Source of the DNA: an uncultured Clostridia bacterium
GTDB taxonomy: Bacteria; Bacillota; Clostridia; Christensenellales; UBA1242
Direction of reading: 5' to 3'
Length of the DNA: 30,606 nucleotides
Assembly (NCBI GenBank): GCA_947623775.1
Contig: CANQHL010000006.1
Location: forward strand, 1-30,606
In this document: positions 15,375-22,641 of the stretch, in pieces
Position numbering within the stretch: position 1 is the first letter of the stretch
How the letters are laid out: every line of letters begins with the position of its first letter
Notes under the pieces: model-generated
Told to the model about the DNA's origin: nothing
Seen by the model: the letters and a program-made list of their open reading frames with translations, nothing else
Databases searched by the model: none
Program-made: the position numbers and the translations under genes

Positions 15375-16328
15375 TTATGCAAAAATTGCAAGCATTTTAG
15401 AAAATTGTATACCAATATTACCGCATACTTCATCAGAATAAATTGTTTTTGAGTCGTCGTTTATTGACGGAATATTTCGTATACCTTTTATTCCAATATA
15501 ATTAATTATTTTCATAAATATCTTATAAATATCAGGTCCAATAAATAAATCATTAGGACAAAAACACAGAACGCTTTCTATATATATTTGATTTGGCATA
15601 AATCCATTTATATTATAAAAAATTGTATTAAAAATTTTCAAAATTTTAGTAAAGTTCGGTCCCACTTCGGTAACCTTTGTTTTTAATGTTTCATATCTGT
15701 TACTGAAATTAATGTCGATAAAACCTTTTTTACGTCCGCCATAGAATTTAAAAACATCAGTATTATCATAATTTGCCAAATATATTTCTATTTTTGAATT
15801 GATTCCAAAATCTTCTTTACCATAAATTCTTATAACGTTGTCCTGCACTCCTACTAATGTTGTTTCTGTAAGAAACGGAAGCAGACTATTTTGTAAATCC
15901 TCTGCTAAATCATACACAGAATATTTGGTTGGATCAAATTTATACTCTTTGACTGCTTCTTCTTGACGCTTTCTTTTAAATATTCTTCTTTTTTTGCGTT
16001 TCTTACGATTTTTCCATGCGTATTTTAGTCGTTCTTTAAAATTTCTCCAAATATTGGTTTTTCTTGATGTATTTAATTCTAGTTGAGGATTGTTTATGCC
16101 TAAAATATATATAAAATTTGAGTTGTCCACAAAAGAATCATTCAACACTTCATTTATTGGTTGAAGAATTACATTATCTAAACTTATATATGATATTTTT
16201 TTTGAAAGTTCATCTATCGCAGCAGCGAGAACTTCATTAACCTTATTGTTTGTATCTGCCACAAACTTATCTTTATTTTGATTTGCTACAGAAATAATAA
16301 GGTCTTTAGTTATTTTAATAGTTGCCAT
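15375..16328 (-). CDS. Unrecognised basic protein translationally coupled to serS
   Basis: The product has 317 residues with no signal peptide or clear membrane segment. Residues 1-95 are mixed helix/strand. Residues 94-125 are extremely basic, with KNRKKRKKRRIFKRKRQ at 106-122, suggesting contact with nucleic acid or ribosomes. Residues about 200-285 (KKGFIDINFS..., NFTKILKIFNTI, YIESVLCFCPNDLF, YKIFMKIINYI) faintly resemble the C-terminal helical part of nucleotidyltransferase-fold proteins, but I see no GS...DxD catalytic motif, so this is only a hint. The ATG overlaps the serS stop by one base (TAATG), so it is co-translated with seryl-tRNA synthetase. Function is unknown. Confidence 0.6.
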   Translation of the reverse strand: MATIKITKDLIISVANQNKDKFVADTNNKVNEVLAAAIDELSKKISYISLDNVILQPINEVLNDSFVDNSNFIYILGINNPQLELNTSRKTNIWRNFKERLKYAWKNRKKRKKRRIFKRKRQEEAVKEYKFDPTKYSVYDLAEDLQNSLLPFLTETTLVGVQDNVIRIYGKEDFGINSKIEIYLANYDNTDVFKFYGGRKKGFIDINFSNRYETLKTKVTEVGPNFTKILKIFNTIFYNINGFMPNQIYIESVLCFCPNDLFIGPDIYKIFMKIINYIGIKGIRNIPSINDDSKTIYSDEVCGNIGIQFSKMLAIFA

Positions 16329-17629
16329 TATTTACCTTTTTTCTGAGGATAAATTTTGTCTTTTCCTCCCATATAACTTCTTAATGCCTCCGGTATATTT
16401 ACTGAACCATCTTCGTTTAAATTATTTTCAAGAAAAGCTATAAGCATTCTTGGTGGTGCTACTACTGTATTATTTAATGTATGGGCTAGCATGATTTTTC
16501 CATCTTGAGTTTTATATCTTATACCAAGTCTTCTTGCTTGTGCATCTGTAAGATTTGAACATGATCCAAGTTCTCCAAAATACTTCTTTTGTCTAGGACT
16601 CCAAGCGTTTAAGTCGCATGATTTTACTTTTAAATCTGCTAAATCACCGCTGCAACATTCCATTACTTCATGCGGAATATCAAGAGTTTTGAAGAATTCT
16701 GACGAAATTTGCCATAATTTATTATACCAATCTCTGGATTCATTTGGTTTGCAAATTATAATCATTTCTTGTTTTTCAAACTGGTGTAATCTGTAAATAC
16801 CTCGTTCTTCTATGCCATGTGCACCAACTTCTTTTCTGAAACATGGAGAATATGATGTAAGACATAAAGGTAAATCTTCTTCTTTTAATATTGTGTCTTT
16901 AAATCTGCCTATCATAGAATGCTCGCTTGTTCCTATTAAATATAGATCTTCACCCTCAATTTTATACATCATATTTTCCATTTCTTCAAAACTCATAACG
17001 CCATTGACGACATCACTTCTTATCATAAAAGGCGGAATACAATATGTGAAGCCTTTATCAATCATAAAATCTCTTGCATAAGAAAGTATTGCAGAATGCA
17101 ATCTTGCAACATCTCCAACAAGATAATAAAAGCCGTTTCCACTTGTTCTTCTGGCACTATCAAGGTCAAGGCCATTTAGGCTTTCCAAAATATCAACATG
17201 ATATGGGATTTCAAAATTTGGAATTTTTGCTTCGCCAACAGTTAATCTCTGTACATTCTCTTTATCATCTTGACCGATTGGCACATCGTCATCAATGATA
17301 TTTGGAATTAAGCACATTAATTTTTTTAGTGTGACTGAAAGTTCTTCTTCTTCTTTTTCTATTTGGTCAATTCTGGTGTTGTTTGAAACCACTTGTGCTT
17401 TAATTTTGTTTGCCTCTTCTAGATTTTTTTCTTTCATTAATGCGCCAATTTGGCTGCTTAATAAGTTTCTTTGTGAACGTAAGTTGTCACCCTCTTTTTT
17501 TAAATCTCTGATTTTTGTATCAAGTGCTAAGACTTGGTCAACATATTCTAATTTATGATTTTGAAATTTCTTTTTTATGTTTTCTTTTACTAATTCCGGA
17601 TTAGTTCTTATAATATTTATGTCTATCAT
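16328..17629 (-). CDS. serS: Seryl-tRNA synthetase
   Basis: The 433-residue product has the N-terminal antiparallel coiled-coil arm (about 30-105) that holds the tRNA-Ser long arm, followed by a class II catalytic core. Motif 2 is PCFRKEVGAHGIEERGIYRLHQFEKQEM; motif 3 is VVAPPRMLIAFLENN within HTLNNTVVAPPR, then DGSVNIPEALRSYMGG. The usual bacterial motif 3 text is SGLAVGR; the NTVVAPPR form suggests a different SerRS subgroup. It activates serine and charges tRNA-Ser (and tRNA-Sec if present). Strong GGAGG precedes ATG 17629. There is no T-box in the 130-nt upstream gap. It is first in a two-gene unit with the unknown protein. Confidence 0.95.
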   Translation of the reverse strand: MIDINIIRTNPELVKENIKKKFQNHKLEYVDQVLALDTKIRDLKKEGDNLRSQRNLLSSQIGALMKEKNLEEANKIKAQVVSNNTRIDQIEKEEEELSVTLKKLMCLIPNIIDDDVPIGQDDKENVQRLTVGEAKIPNFEIPYHVDILESLNGLDLDSARRTSGNGFYYLVGDVARLHSAILSYARDFMIDKGFTYCIPPFMIRSDVVNGVMSFEEMENMMYKIEGEDLYLIGTSEHSMIGRFKDTILKEEDLPLCLTSYSPCFRKEVGAHGIEERGIYRLHQFEKQEMIIICKPNESRDWYNKLWQISSEFFKTLDIPHEVMECCSGDLADLKVKSCDLNAWSPRQKKYFGELGSCSNLTDAQARRLGIRYKTQDGKIMLAHTLNNTVVAPPRMLIAFLENNLNEDGSVNIPEALRSYMGGKDKIYPQKKGK

Positions 17630-17647
17630 TTTTCCTCCATCATATGT

Positions 17648-17676
17648 ATTATATACTTAAGTTTAAAATTAGTCAA
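17648..17676 (-). promoter_or_regulatory. Promoter of serS
   Basis: On the - strand: TTGACT (17676-17671), 17-nt spacer, TATAAT (17653-17648). Start of transcription is near 17641, leaving a short leader with GGAGG. It is divergent from the recombinase promoter. Confidence 0.8.
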
Positions 17677-17698
17677 ATAAAAATCATAAATAAAAATA

Positions 17699-17713
17699 TT
17701 TTACGCATAGATG
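17699..17713. repeat. 15-nt copy of the palindrome arm in the serS-xer divergent region
   Basis: TTTTACGCATAGATG is the exact reverse complement of CATCTATGCGTAAAA at 15263-15277, and its first 14 bases match the right palindrome arm 15284-15297. It lies between the -35 of serS (17671) and the -35 of xer (17721), where a bound protein could affect both. Confidence 0.7.
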
Positions 17714-17720
17714 AAAATGT

Positions 17721-17748
17721 TTGATTTTTAAATTTTTTTTGTTATAAT
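17721..17748 (+). promoter_or_regulatory. Promoter of the tyrosine recombinase gene
   Basis: TTGATT (17721-17726), 16-nt spacer, TATAAT (17743-17748). Transcription should begin at about 17754-17756, i.e. at the start codon 17755. Confidence 0.7.
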
Positions 17749-17754
17749 ATAAGA

Positions 17755-18798
17755 ATGAAAAATAATTTAACATTTTATCAAAAAAGAGATCTTCAAAATA
17801 GATTAAAAATGGCAAAATATACTGAAAGATTACCTGATTATTGCCTCGATTTTTTTATTGGAATTGAAAATAATACATCATCGCTTACTAGATATAATTA
17901 TTCAATGGATTTATATATTTTTTTTAATTATTTATCTTTATATAAATTCCATAAAAAAGAAACTGAAATAACACTTGATGACTTAAATTTGCTGCAAGCA
18001 CGGAATATTGAACAATATCTTTCATACCTTTCATTTTATGAATTAGACGGCAAATCCTATAAAAATGATGAAAGAGGTAAAGCACGAAAATTGGCATCAT
18101 TAAGGTCTTTTTTTAAGTATCTTTTTAATCATGATTTAATTACATCTAATGTAGTTTCAAAAATCGAAACTCCTAAATTACATAATAAGGAAATCATACG
18201 ACTTGAAAAGAATGAGGTTGCAAAACTTATGAATGTGATTGAAAATCCTTCTGAATTTTCACAAAGACAATTTAAATACAACAAAAACACTTTTGAGCGT
18301 GATAATGCAATTGTAACGTTGTTTTTGGGCACAGGAATAAGAATTTCTGAGCTTGTCGGCTTAAATTTGGAGAACTTTGATTTTACGCAAAATGCCTTTT
18401 TAGTCACTAGGAAAGGCGGAAATCAAACAACATTGTACTTCTCGAATGAAGTTGCATGTGCTTTAAAAACCTGGCTTGAAAAACGAGCAACTTTACAATT
18501 AAGCCAAGACGAACACGCGATGTTTATTTCATTGCAAAATAAAAGAATTTCAATACGTGCCGTTGAGAATTTAGTAAAAAAATACGCATCTATTGCTTCT
18601 CCACTGAAAAAAATATCACCCCACAAGCTTAGAAGCACATTTGGCACCAATTTATATAAGGAAACAAAGGATATTTACATAGTTGCAGACATATTGGGAC
18701 ATAAAGATGTAAACACCACGAAGAAGCATTATGCAGCAATAAGTGAGGATTTGAGAAAAAGCGTTGCAGATAAAGTTGTGATTAATCAAAATAATTAA
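17755..18798 (+). CDS. Xer-type tyrosine recombinase
   Basis: The 347-residue product has an N-terminal SAM-like core-binding domain (about 25-135, with TSSLTRYNYSMDLYIFFNYL) and a C-terminal catalytic domain with Arg196 (GTGIRISELVGL), His290 and Arg293 (HKLR), His316 (LGHKDVNTT) and the nucleophile Tyr326 (KHYAAI). It resembles XerC/XerD, which resolve chromosome dimers at dif, but is about 50 residues longer than those (near 300), with an insert around 85-175, so it may be a site-specific integrase-like relative. No integrase cargo genes or att repeats are evident around it. There is no Shine-Dalgarno site; the promoter position implies a leaderless mRNA. A strong terminator follows and spoIVB converges on it. 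Confidence 0.88.
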   Translation: MKNNLTFYQKRDLQNRLKMAKYTERLPDYCLDFFIGIENNTSSLTRYNYSMDLYIFFNYLSLYKFHKKETEITLDDLNLLQARNIEQYLSYLSFYELDGKSYKNDERGKARKLASLRSFFKYLFNHDLITSNVVSKIETPKLHNKEIIRLEKNEVAKLMNVIENPSEFSQRQFKYNKNTFERDNAIVTLFLGTGIRISELVGLNLENFDFTQNAFLVTRKGGNQTTLYFSNEVACALKTWLEKRATLQLSQDEHAMFISLQNKRISIRAVENLVKKYASIASPLKKISPHKLRSTFGTNLYKETKDIYIVADILGHKDVNTTKKHYAAISEDLRKSVADKVVINQNN

Positions 18799-18871
18799 TT
18801 ATAAATATGTATAATTAAAATACATTTGCACATTATAATAGTGTGAAGAAGATATACTTCACATTTTACAG

Positions 18872-18908
18872 AAAGGAGTTGGTTAAAATCAGTAACCAAC
18901 TCCTTTTT
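18872..18908 (+). terminator. Intrinsic terminator of the recombinase gene
   Basis: A 14-bp perfect stem (18872-18885 with 18893-18906), 7-nt loop, then T-rich sequence. The stretch between the xer stop and here also has a TGTGAAG/CTTCACA hairpin (about 18842-18864). Confidence 0.85.
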
Positions 18909-18940
18909 GTTTAATTATAAAAACATAACATAATAGCTCA

Positions 18941-18973
18941 TAAAAAGAGTTGATTAATAATCAACTCTTTTTA
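18941..18973 (-). terminator. Terminator at the spoIVB stop codon (bidirectional)
   Basis: A 15-bp perfect stem (18941-18955 with 18959-18973) with a 3-nt loop and T runs on both sides. It includes the spoIVB stop codon (TAA at 18973-18971) and can also back up the xer terminator. Confidence 0.85.
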
Positions 18974-20176
18974 TGCTAAAAGCTTTTCTAACATCCAATC
19001 ACTATAAACGCCATATCCTTTTGTCGGGTCTGAAATAAACACATGCGTTACCGCTCCTACAAGTTTTCCGTCTTGTAAGATGGGCGAGCCGCTCATTCCC
19101 TGTACAATACCGCCCGTCATTTGCAATAGTCTTTTATCTGTTACTCTTATTATAAGACTCTTGTCGCTACATTTTGATTGATAGTTTGCTTTAATAATCT
19201 CTATGTCGTATTCTTCATTGATACCGCTTACATTTGAAACGATTTTCGCCTTACCCGGTTTAACACTTAATCTACCACCTAATGTTACTTGTTTGTTTTG
19301 GTCAACTAAAGTTTCTATATTCTCTATATTGCCATAAATACCAACGTTTGTATTCTTTTCAATCTCCCCTTGTTTGTTTTTTTGAACAAATACGCATCTT
19401 AGTTCTCCCGGTTTGTTCCTAATTCCCTTTTCAATATTGATTAAAGAACAATTGTATATTTCCCCGCTTTTTAAAGGAATCACATTATCGTCCAATCCGT
19501 TTGTGACTGCATGTCCTAACGCTGCAAATTGGTTATTTTCTTTTTTGACAAATGTTAACGTGCCAACTCCCGACAAATCATCTCTTACCCACACACCAAG
19601 TTTTTTAACCCCGTCTTTATCTTTTATTAAAGGTAAGGTTGATGTTTTTTCTTTGTTATTTCTTTGATAGGTAATTTCAATATTATCTTCTAATGATGAT
19701 GAGATTGCTTGTTGAATATCATCAATACATTCAATTTTCTTTCCATTTACCTCTTTTATTATGTCACCGTTTTGAATTGTACTGTTTTTAATAATTTTAT
19801 TTTCTTCAATCATTGTGTCACTAACAACAATTACTCCTTGTGAATGAATTGAGAGGCCGATTGGTGTGCCACCTAAATAAACTTCTTCTTCAGGAAGTAA
19901 GTTTACTTTTACCTTTTTAATAGGTATAAAGCCGAATAATTTTATAATAACTTCTCCCTCAATATCCTTATTGTCGGCGGTTTCAACCTCGTTTTTGTTT
20001 AGTGCTAATTTTACCAAATGTCCAAAAATATTTTCCTTATTGGCTTTATCAATTTCTTCATAGTTAACATAAAAGTTTTCTGGAAGATTTATTACATCAT
20101 ACAAATTGATGTTACTAAAAAATGTCAAAATTCCGACAAAAAGTAAAAATATAATTAAAGGCTTTCTCTTTCTCAC
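18971..20176 (-). CDS. spoIVB: SpoIVB peptidase (stage IV sporulation protein B)
   Basis: The 401-residue product has an N-terminal membrane anchor (about 7-27), a PDZ domain (about 95-185, IGLSIHSQGVIVV...GDIIKEVNGKKIECIDDI) and an S55 serine-peptidase domain. Catalytic residues are all present: His222 (ALGHAVT), Asp347 (VTDKRLL) and Ser362 (GGIVQGMSGSPI). In spore formers SpoIVB is secreted from the forespore and cleaves SpoIVFA to trigger SigK processing. The start is GTG 20176, with GGAGG 5 nt upstream. It follows recN as in B. subtilis, but spo0A, the usual next gene, is replaced by the convergent recombinase. Expression must arise upstream of, or through, the recN terminator. Confidence 0.95.
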   Translation of the reverse strand: MRKRKPLIIFLLFVGILTFFSNINLYDVINLPENFYVNYEEIDKANKENIFGHLVKLALNKNEVETADNKDIEGEVIIKLFGFIPIKKVKVNLLPEEEVYLGGTPIGLSIHSQGVIVVSDTMIEENKIIKNSTIQNGDIIKEVNGKKIECIDDIQQAISSSLEDNIEITYQRNNKEKTSTLPLIKDKDGVKKLGVWVRDDLSGVGTLTFVKKENNQFAALGHAVTNGLDDNVIPLKSGEIYNCSLINIEKGIRNKPGELRCVFVQKNKQGEIEKNTNVGIYGNIENIETLVDQNKQVTLGGRLSVKPGKAKIVSNVSGINEEYDIEIIKANYQSKCSDKSLIIRVTDKRLLQMTGGIVQGMSGSPILQDGKLVGAVTHVFISDPTKGYGVYSDWMLEKLLA

Positions 20177-20187
20177 TTTTTCCTCCG

Positions 20188-20215
20188 ATAAAAAAGACTA
20201 ACTAAAAGTTAGTCT
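20188..20215 (-). terminator. Intrinsic terminator of recN
   Basis: On the - strand, AGACTAACT (20215-20207) pairs with AGTTAGTCT (20203-20195), 3-nt loop, followed by T6. It overlaps the recN stop and ends only a few bases before the spoIVB ribosome site (GGAGG, 20187-20183). Confidence 0.85.
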
Positions 20216-21893
20216 ATTCATTTTGCATTGTTTTATTCTTTAATTTGGCTCTCATTTCCTTTATCTGATTTGTTGAGGTGGTTGTTACATCATTCCCGAC
20301 AATTAATTTTGCTATATTTTCATTAATTTCATTTTCATTTAAATGAGTAATTTCAGTAATGGTATTTCCATTCTGTTCTTTTTTTGCTACAACATAAAAA
20401 TCGTCACCATAGCAAGCAACCTGCGGCAGGTGTGTTATACAAATAATTTGAAAATGATTTGTAATATTGCATAATTTGGCTCCTACCATTTTGCCTGTTT
20501 CACCGCTTATACCTGAATCAATTTCATCAAAAATTAATGTTTCAGCACCCTCTATTTCGGCGAATATATTTTTTATTGCCAGCATAAATCTGCTTAGTTC
20601 ACCACCTGATGCGGTTTTGGATAGAGCTTTCACCTCTTGCCCTTTGTTTGCAGAAAATACAAATTCAACTTCATCATATCCGTTAGAAGTTATTTTTTCC
20701 AATCTTGTAAATTGAACTTCAAAACGGCTGGATTTCATTCCTAAATCATTTAATTCATTTAAAATTTTTTGTTTTATTGAGGTGGATATTTCTTTTCTTT
20801 TATTACTGAGATCATTGCATGATTTTTCTAATTCTTTAAATATTTTTGCCTGCTTCACTTGCAATTCTTCAATTAAAGCATCACTATTTTCAAGTTCTTC
20901 GTATTCTTGCTTTACATTATCTAGGTAATTTATAACCTTATCTATTGTTCCGCCATATTTTTTTAGTAATGATTTTATTAAATCTCGCCTTTTATCTAGT
21001 TGCTCATATTCCATTTCATCGAAATCAGTCGAATTGTAAATTACATTTAGACTTTCGCAAATATCTTCAATTTCAATCATGGCACTATTGAGTCTATCTT
21101 TTAACTCATCAATATTGGCAAACCCGTTTAGTGAAGATAAAGATGCAATAGAATTATATATTTGTCCCACACAGGAAATATTACCATCTATTAAATTGTT
21201 CTTGCAATCTGAAATTGCTGTTTTTATTTTTTCGGAATTTTCTATTATTTTTAATTTTTCTTCTATTTCTTCATCTTCGCCTACAACTAAATTTGCTTCT
21301 TCAAGTTCATTGATTTGATATTCGAGTAAAGATTTTCGTCTTGCTCGGTCAAATTCATCTCCTCCAAGTTTTTTTATTTTTAACTTAATTTCATTAAGTT
21401 CATCGAAATTTGTTTTTACAATCTTTTTAAGTTCTTCGATTTGTTCGCCACCAAATTTGTCAAGCATTACCAAATGATTTTTTGATTTTAAAAGTTCAAT
21501 ACTTTCATGCTGAGAATAACTATCTACCAAAATTTTCCCTATTTCTCTCAAAACTGTTTGTACAGATGGTATACCATTAATCCTAATCGAGGACTTACCT
21601 TCAGAATTAAATGTTCTTGATAGAGATATTTCATCGCCTTCAACTCCAAAATTGTTTAATTGTGAAATGGTTGAATTTGATAGACCAGAAAAAACTGCGT
21701 CTACACGCATTTCTTTTTCTCCATATCTAATTAATGTTTTATCCGCTTTTTCTCCAAGGACAAAATTTAATGCATCAAAAATGATACTTTTTCCTGCGCC
21801 GGTTTCACCAAGAAGAATATTTAGTCCTTGTCCAAATTCAATATTTAAATTAGAAATCAATGCAACATTTTTTATAGATAATGATTGCAACAT
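20214..21893 (-). CDS. recN: DNA repair protein RecN
   Basis: The start is set at ATG 21893, where GAGGTG is correctly spaced; the frame is open 11 codons further upstream without a ribosome site. The 559-residue SMC-like ATPase has Walker A GETGAGKS (29-36), long coiled-coil arms (about 150-370), the ABC signature ALSKTASGGELSRFMLAI, and Walker B TLIFDEIDSGISGETG followed by the His-loop ICITHLPQVA. RecN acts early at double-strand breaks. It lies 17 nt downstream of argR and before spoIVB, the conserved order of Firmicutes. Confidence 0.96.
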   Translation of the reverse strand: MLQSLSIKNVALISNLNIEFGQGLNILLGETGAGKSIIFDALNFVLGEKADKTLIRYGEKEMRVDAVFSGLSNSTISQLNNFGVEGDEISLSRTFNSEGKSSIRINGIPSVQTVLREIGKILVDSYSQHESIELLKSKNHLVMLDKFGGEQIEELKKIVKTNFDELNEIKLKIKKLGGDEFDRARRKSLLEYQINELEEANLVVGEDEEIEEKLKIIENSEKIKTAISDCKNNLIDGNISCVGQIYNSIASLSSLNGFANIDELKDRLNSAMIEIEDICESLNVIYNSTDFDEMEYEQLDKRRDLIKSLLKKYGGTIDKVINYLDNVKQEYEELENSDALIEELQVKQAKIFKELEKSCNDLSNKRKEISTSIKQKILNELNDLGMKSSRFEVQFTRLEKITSNGYDEVEFVFSANKGQEVKALSKTASGGELSRFMLAIKNIFAEIEGAETLIFDEIDSGISGETGKMVGAKLCNITNHFQIICITHLPQVACYGDDFYVVAKKEQNGNTITEITHLNENEINENIAKLIVGNDVTTTSTNQIKEMRAKLKNKTMQNE

Positions 21894-21909
21894 TTTTTCA
21901 CCTCTAACA

Positions 21910-22362
21910 TTATTTGAGCATATCATTTAAAGTGACAACCGCTTGACTTGCTGCAGTTGTTGTCGGGAATATGAGCATAACTGTATCATCACCGTTTACA
22001 GCCCCCATAAGTTCATTTATGTTGAGTTTATCAACAAATCCTGCAACGCCGGCACCCATTCCTTTCATTGTGCGAACTACGACTAAATTCATAGCAAGTT
22101 TAACTGAAATAACAGATTCTTTAAAGATGGTTATGTATTTATTAGAAATAACTTGTTCATCTGAGCCAACAAAACAATATTTATATTTGCCTGAACTTGA
22201 TAAGATTTTGGTTAATCCTAATTCCTTGATATCTCTTGAAATTGTTGCTTGTGTTATTTCAAAATTTGCATTCCGAAGTTCCCTTGCGAGTTCATCTTGC
22301 GTTTCAATTTCCTTTGTTGATATCAATTCCAAGATTTTTGATTGCCTGGCGCTTCTTGCCAT
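21910..22362 (-). CDS. argR: Arginine repressor ArgR/AhrC
   Basis: The start is ATG 22362, not the ATG six bases earlier, because AAGGAG is 7 nt from the former and only 1 nt from the latter. The 150-residue product has an N-terminal winged helix with SKILELISTKEIETQDELARELR and ITQATISRDIKELGL (36-50) and a C-terminal trimerisation/arginine-binding domain with VVVRTMKGMGAGVAGFVDKL and GDDTVMLIF, the GDD aspartates that bind arginine. It controls arginine synthesis and breakdown. ARG-box-like repeats surround its own promoter, so it is probably autoregulated. It precedes recN, as in B. subtilis ahrC-recN. Confidence 0.95.
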   Translation of the reverse strand: MARSARQSKILELISTKEIETQDELARELRNANFEITQATISRDIKELGLTKILSSSGKYKYCFVGSDEQVISNKYITIFKESVISVKLAMNLVVVRTMKGMGAGVAGFVDKLNINELMGAVNGDDTVMLIFPTTTAASQAVVTLNDMLK

Positions 22363-22380
22363 ATTCATTCTCCTTTAATT

Positions 22381-22521
22381 GCTATATCGCCCTTGTTAAG
22401 CGGGTTATAGCGATTGATGAATAATTATGAATTTATCGTTATTCATTCATTTTTGATTATTATACAACATTATTTATAATTATGCAAGTGTTTTTTGCAT
22501 ATTTATTCATTCATTTTTGAT
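22381..22521 (-). promoter_or_regulatory. argR promoter with ARG-box-like operator array and leader hairpin
   Basis: On the - strand the promoter is TTGCAT (22487-22482), 17-nt spacer, TATAAT (22464-22459). A 19-nt direct repeat (on the + strand TTATTCATTCATTTTTGAT) occurs at 22439-22457, over the transcript start, and at 22503-22521, just upstream of -35, 64 nt apart or about six helical turns. Further TGAAT/ATTCA half-sites lie at 22417-22446. These resemble ARG boxes (TGAAT-N4-ATTCA type). A GCTATA/TATAGC plus CCC/GGG hairpin at 22381-22412 is in the leader. Confidence 0.65.
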
Positions 22522-22612
22522 ATATATAACATCATATGCAATTTTATAAATTTTGGTTTTATAAAAATAATACATTATACATAAATTTGCATAATGTATT
22601 TTTTAAAGTAAA

Positions 22613-22641
22613 TAAAAAAGAGCATATTTAAATATGCCCTC
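22613..22641 (-). terminator. Terminator of the pheST-thiI operon
   Basis: On the - strand, GAGGGCATAT pairs with ATATGCTC around a TTAA loop, with one bulged G, followed by T6. It overlaps the thiI stop codon. A second hairpin (AATACATTAT / ATAATGTATT, about 22569-22600) lies just beyond. Confidence 0.75.

Noticed and set aside
15223..15441. Small + strand gene of 72 codons
   Set aside because: It spans the palindrome, has no ribosome site, and overlaps the end of the minus-strand gene; composition looks random.
17699..18798. Integrated mobile element carried by the tyrosine recombinase
   Set aside because: No cargo genes, excisionase, tRNA target or paired attachment repeats; neighbours are core genes (serS, spoIVB).
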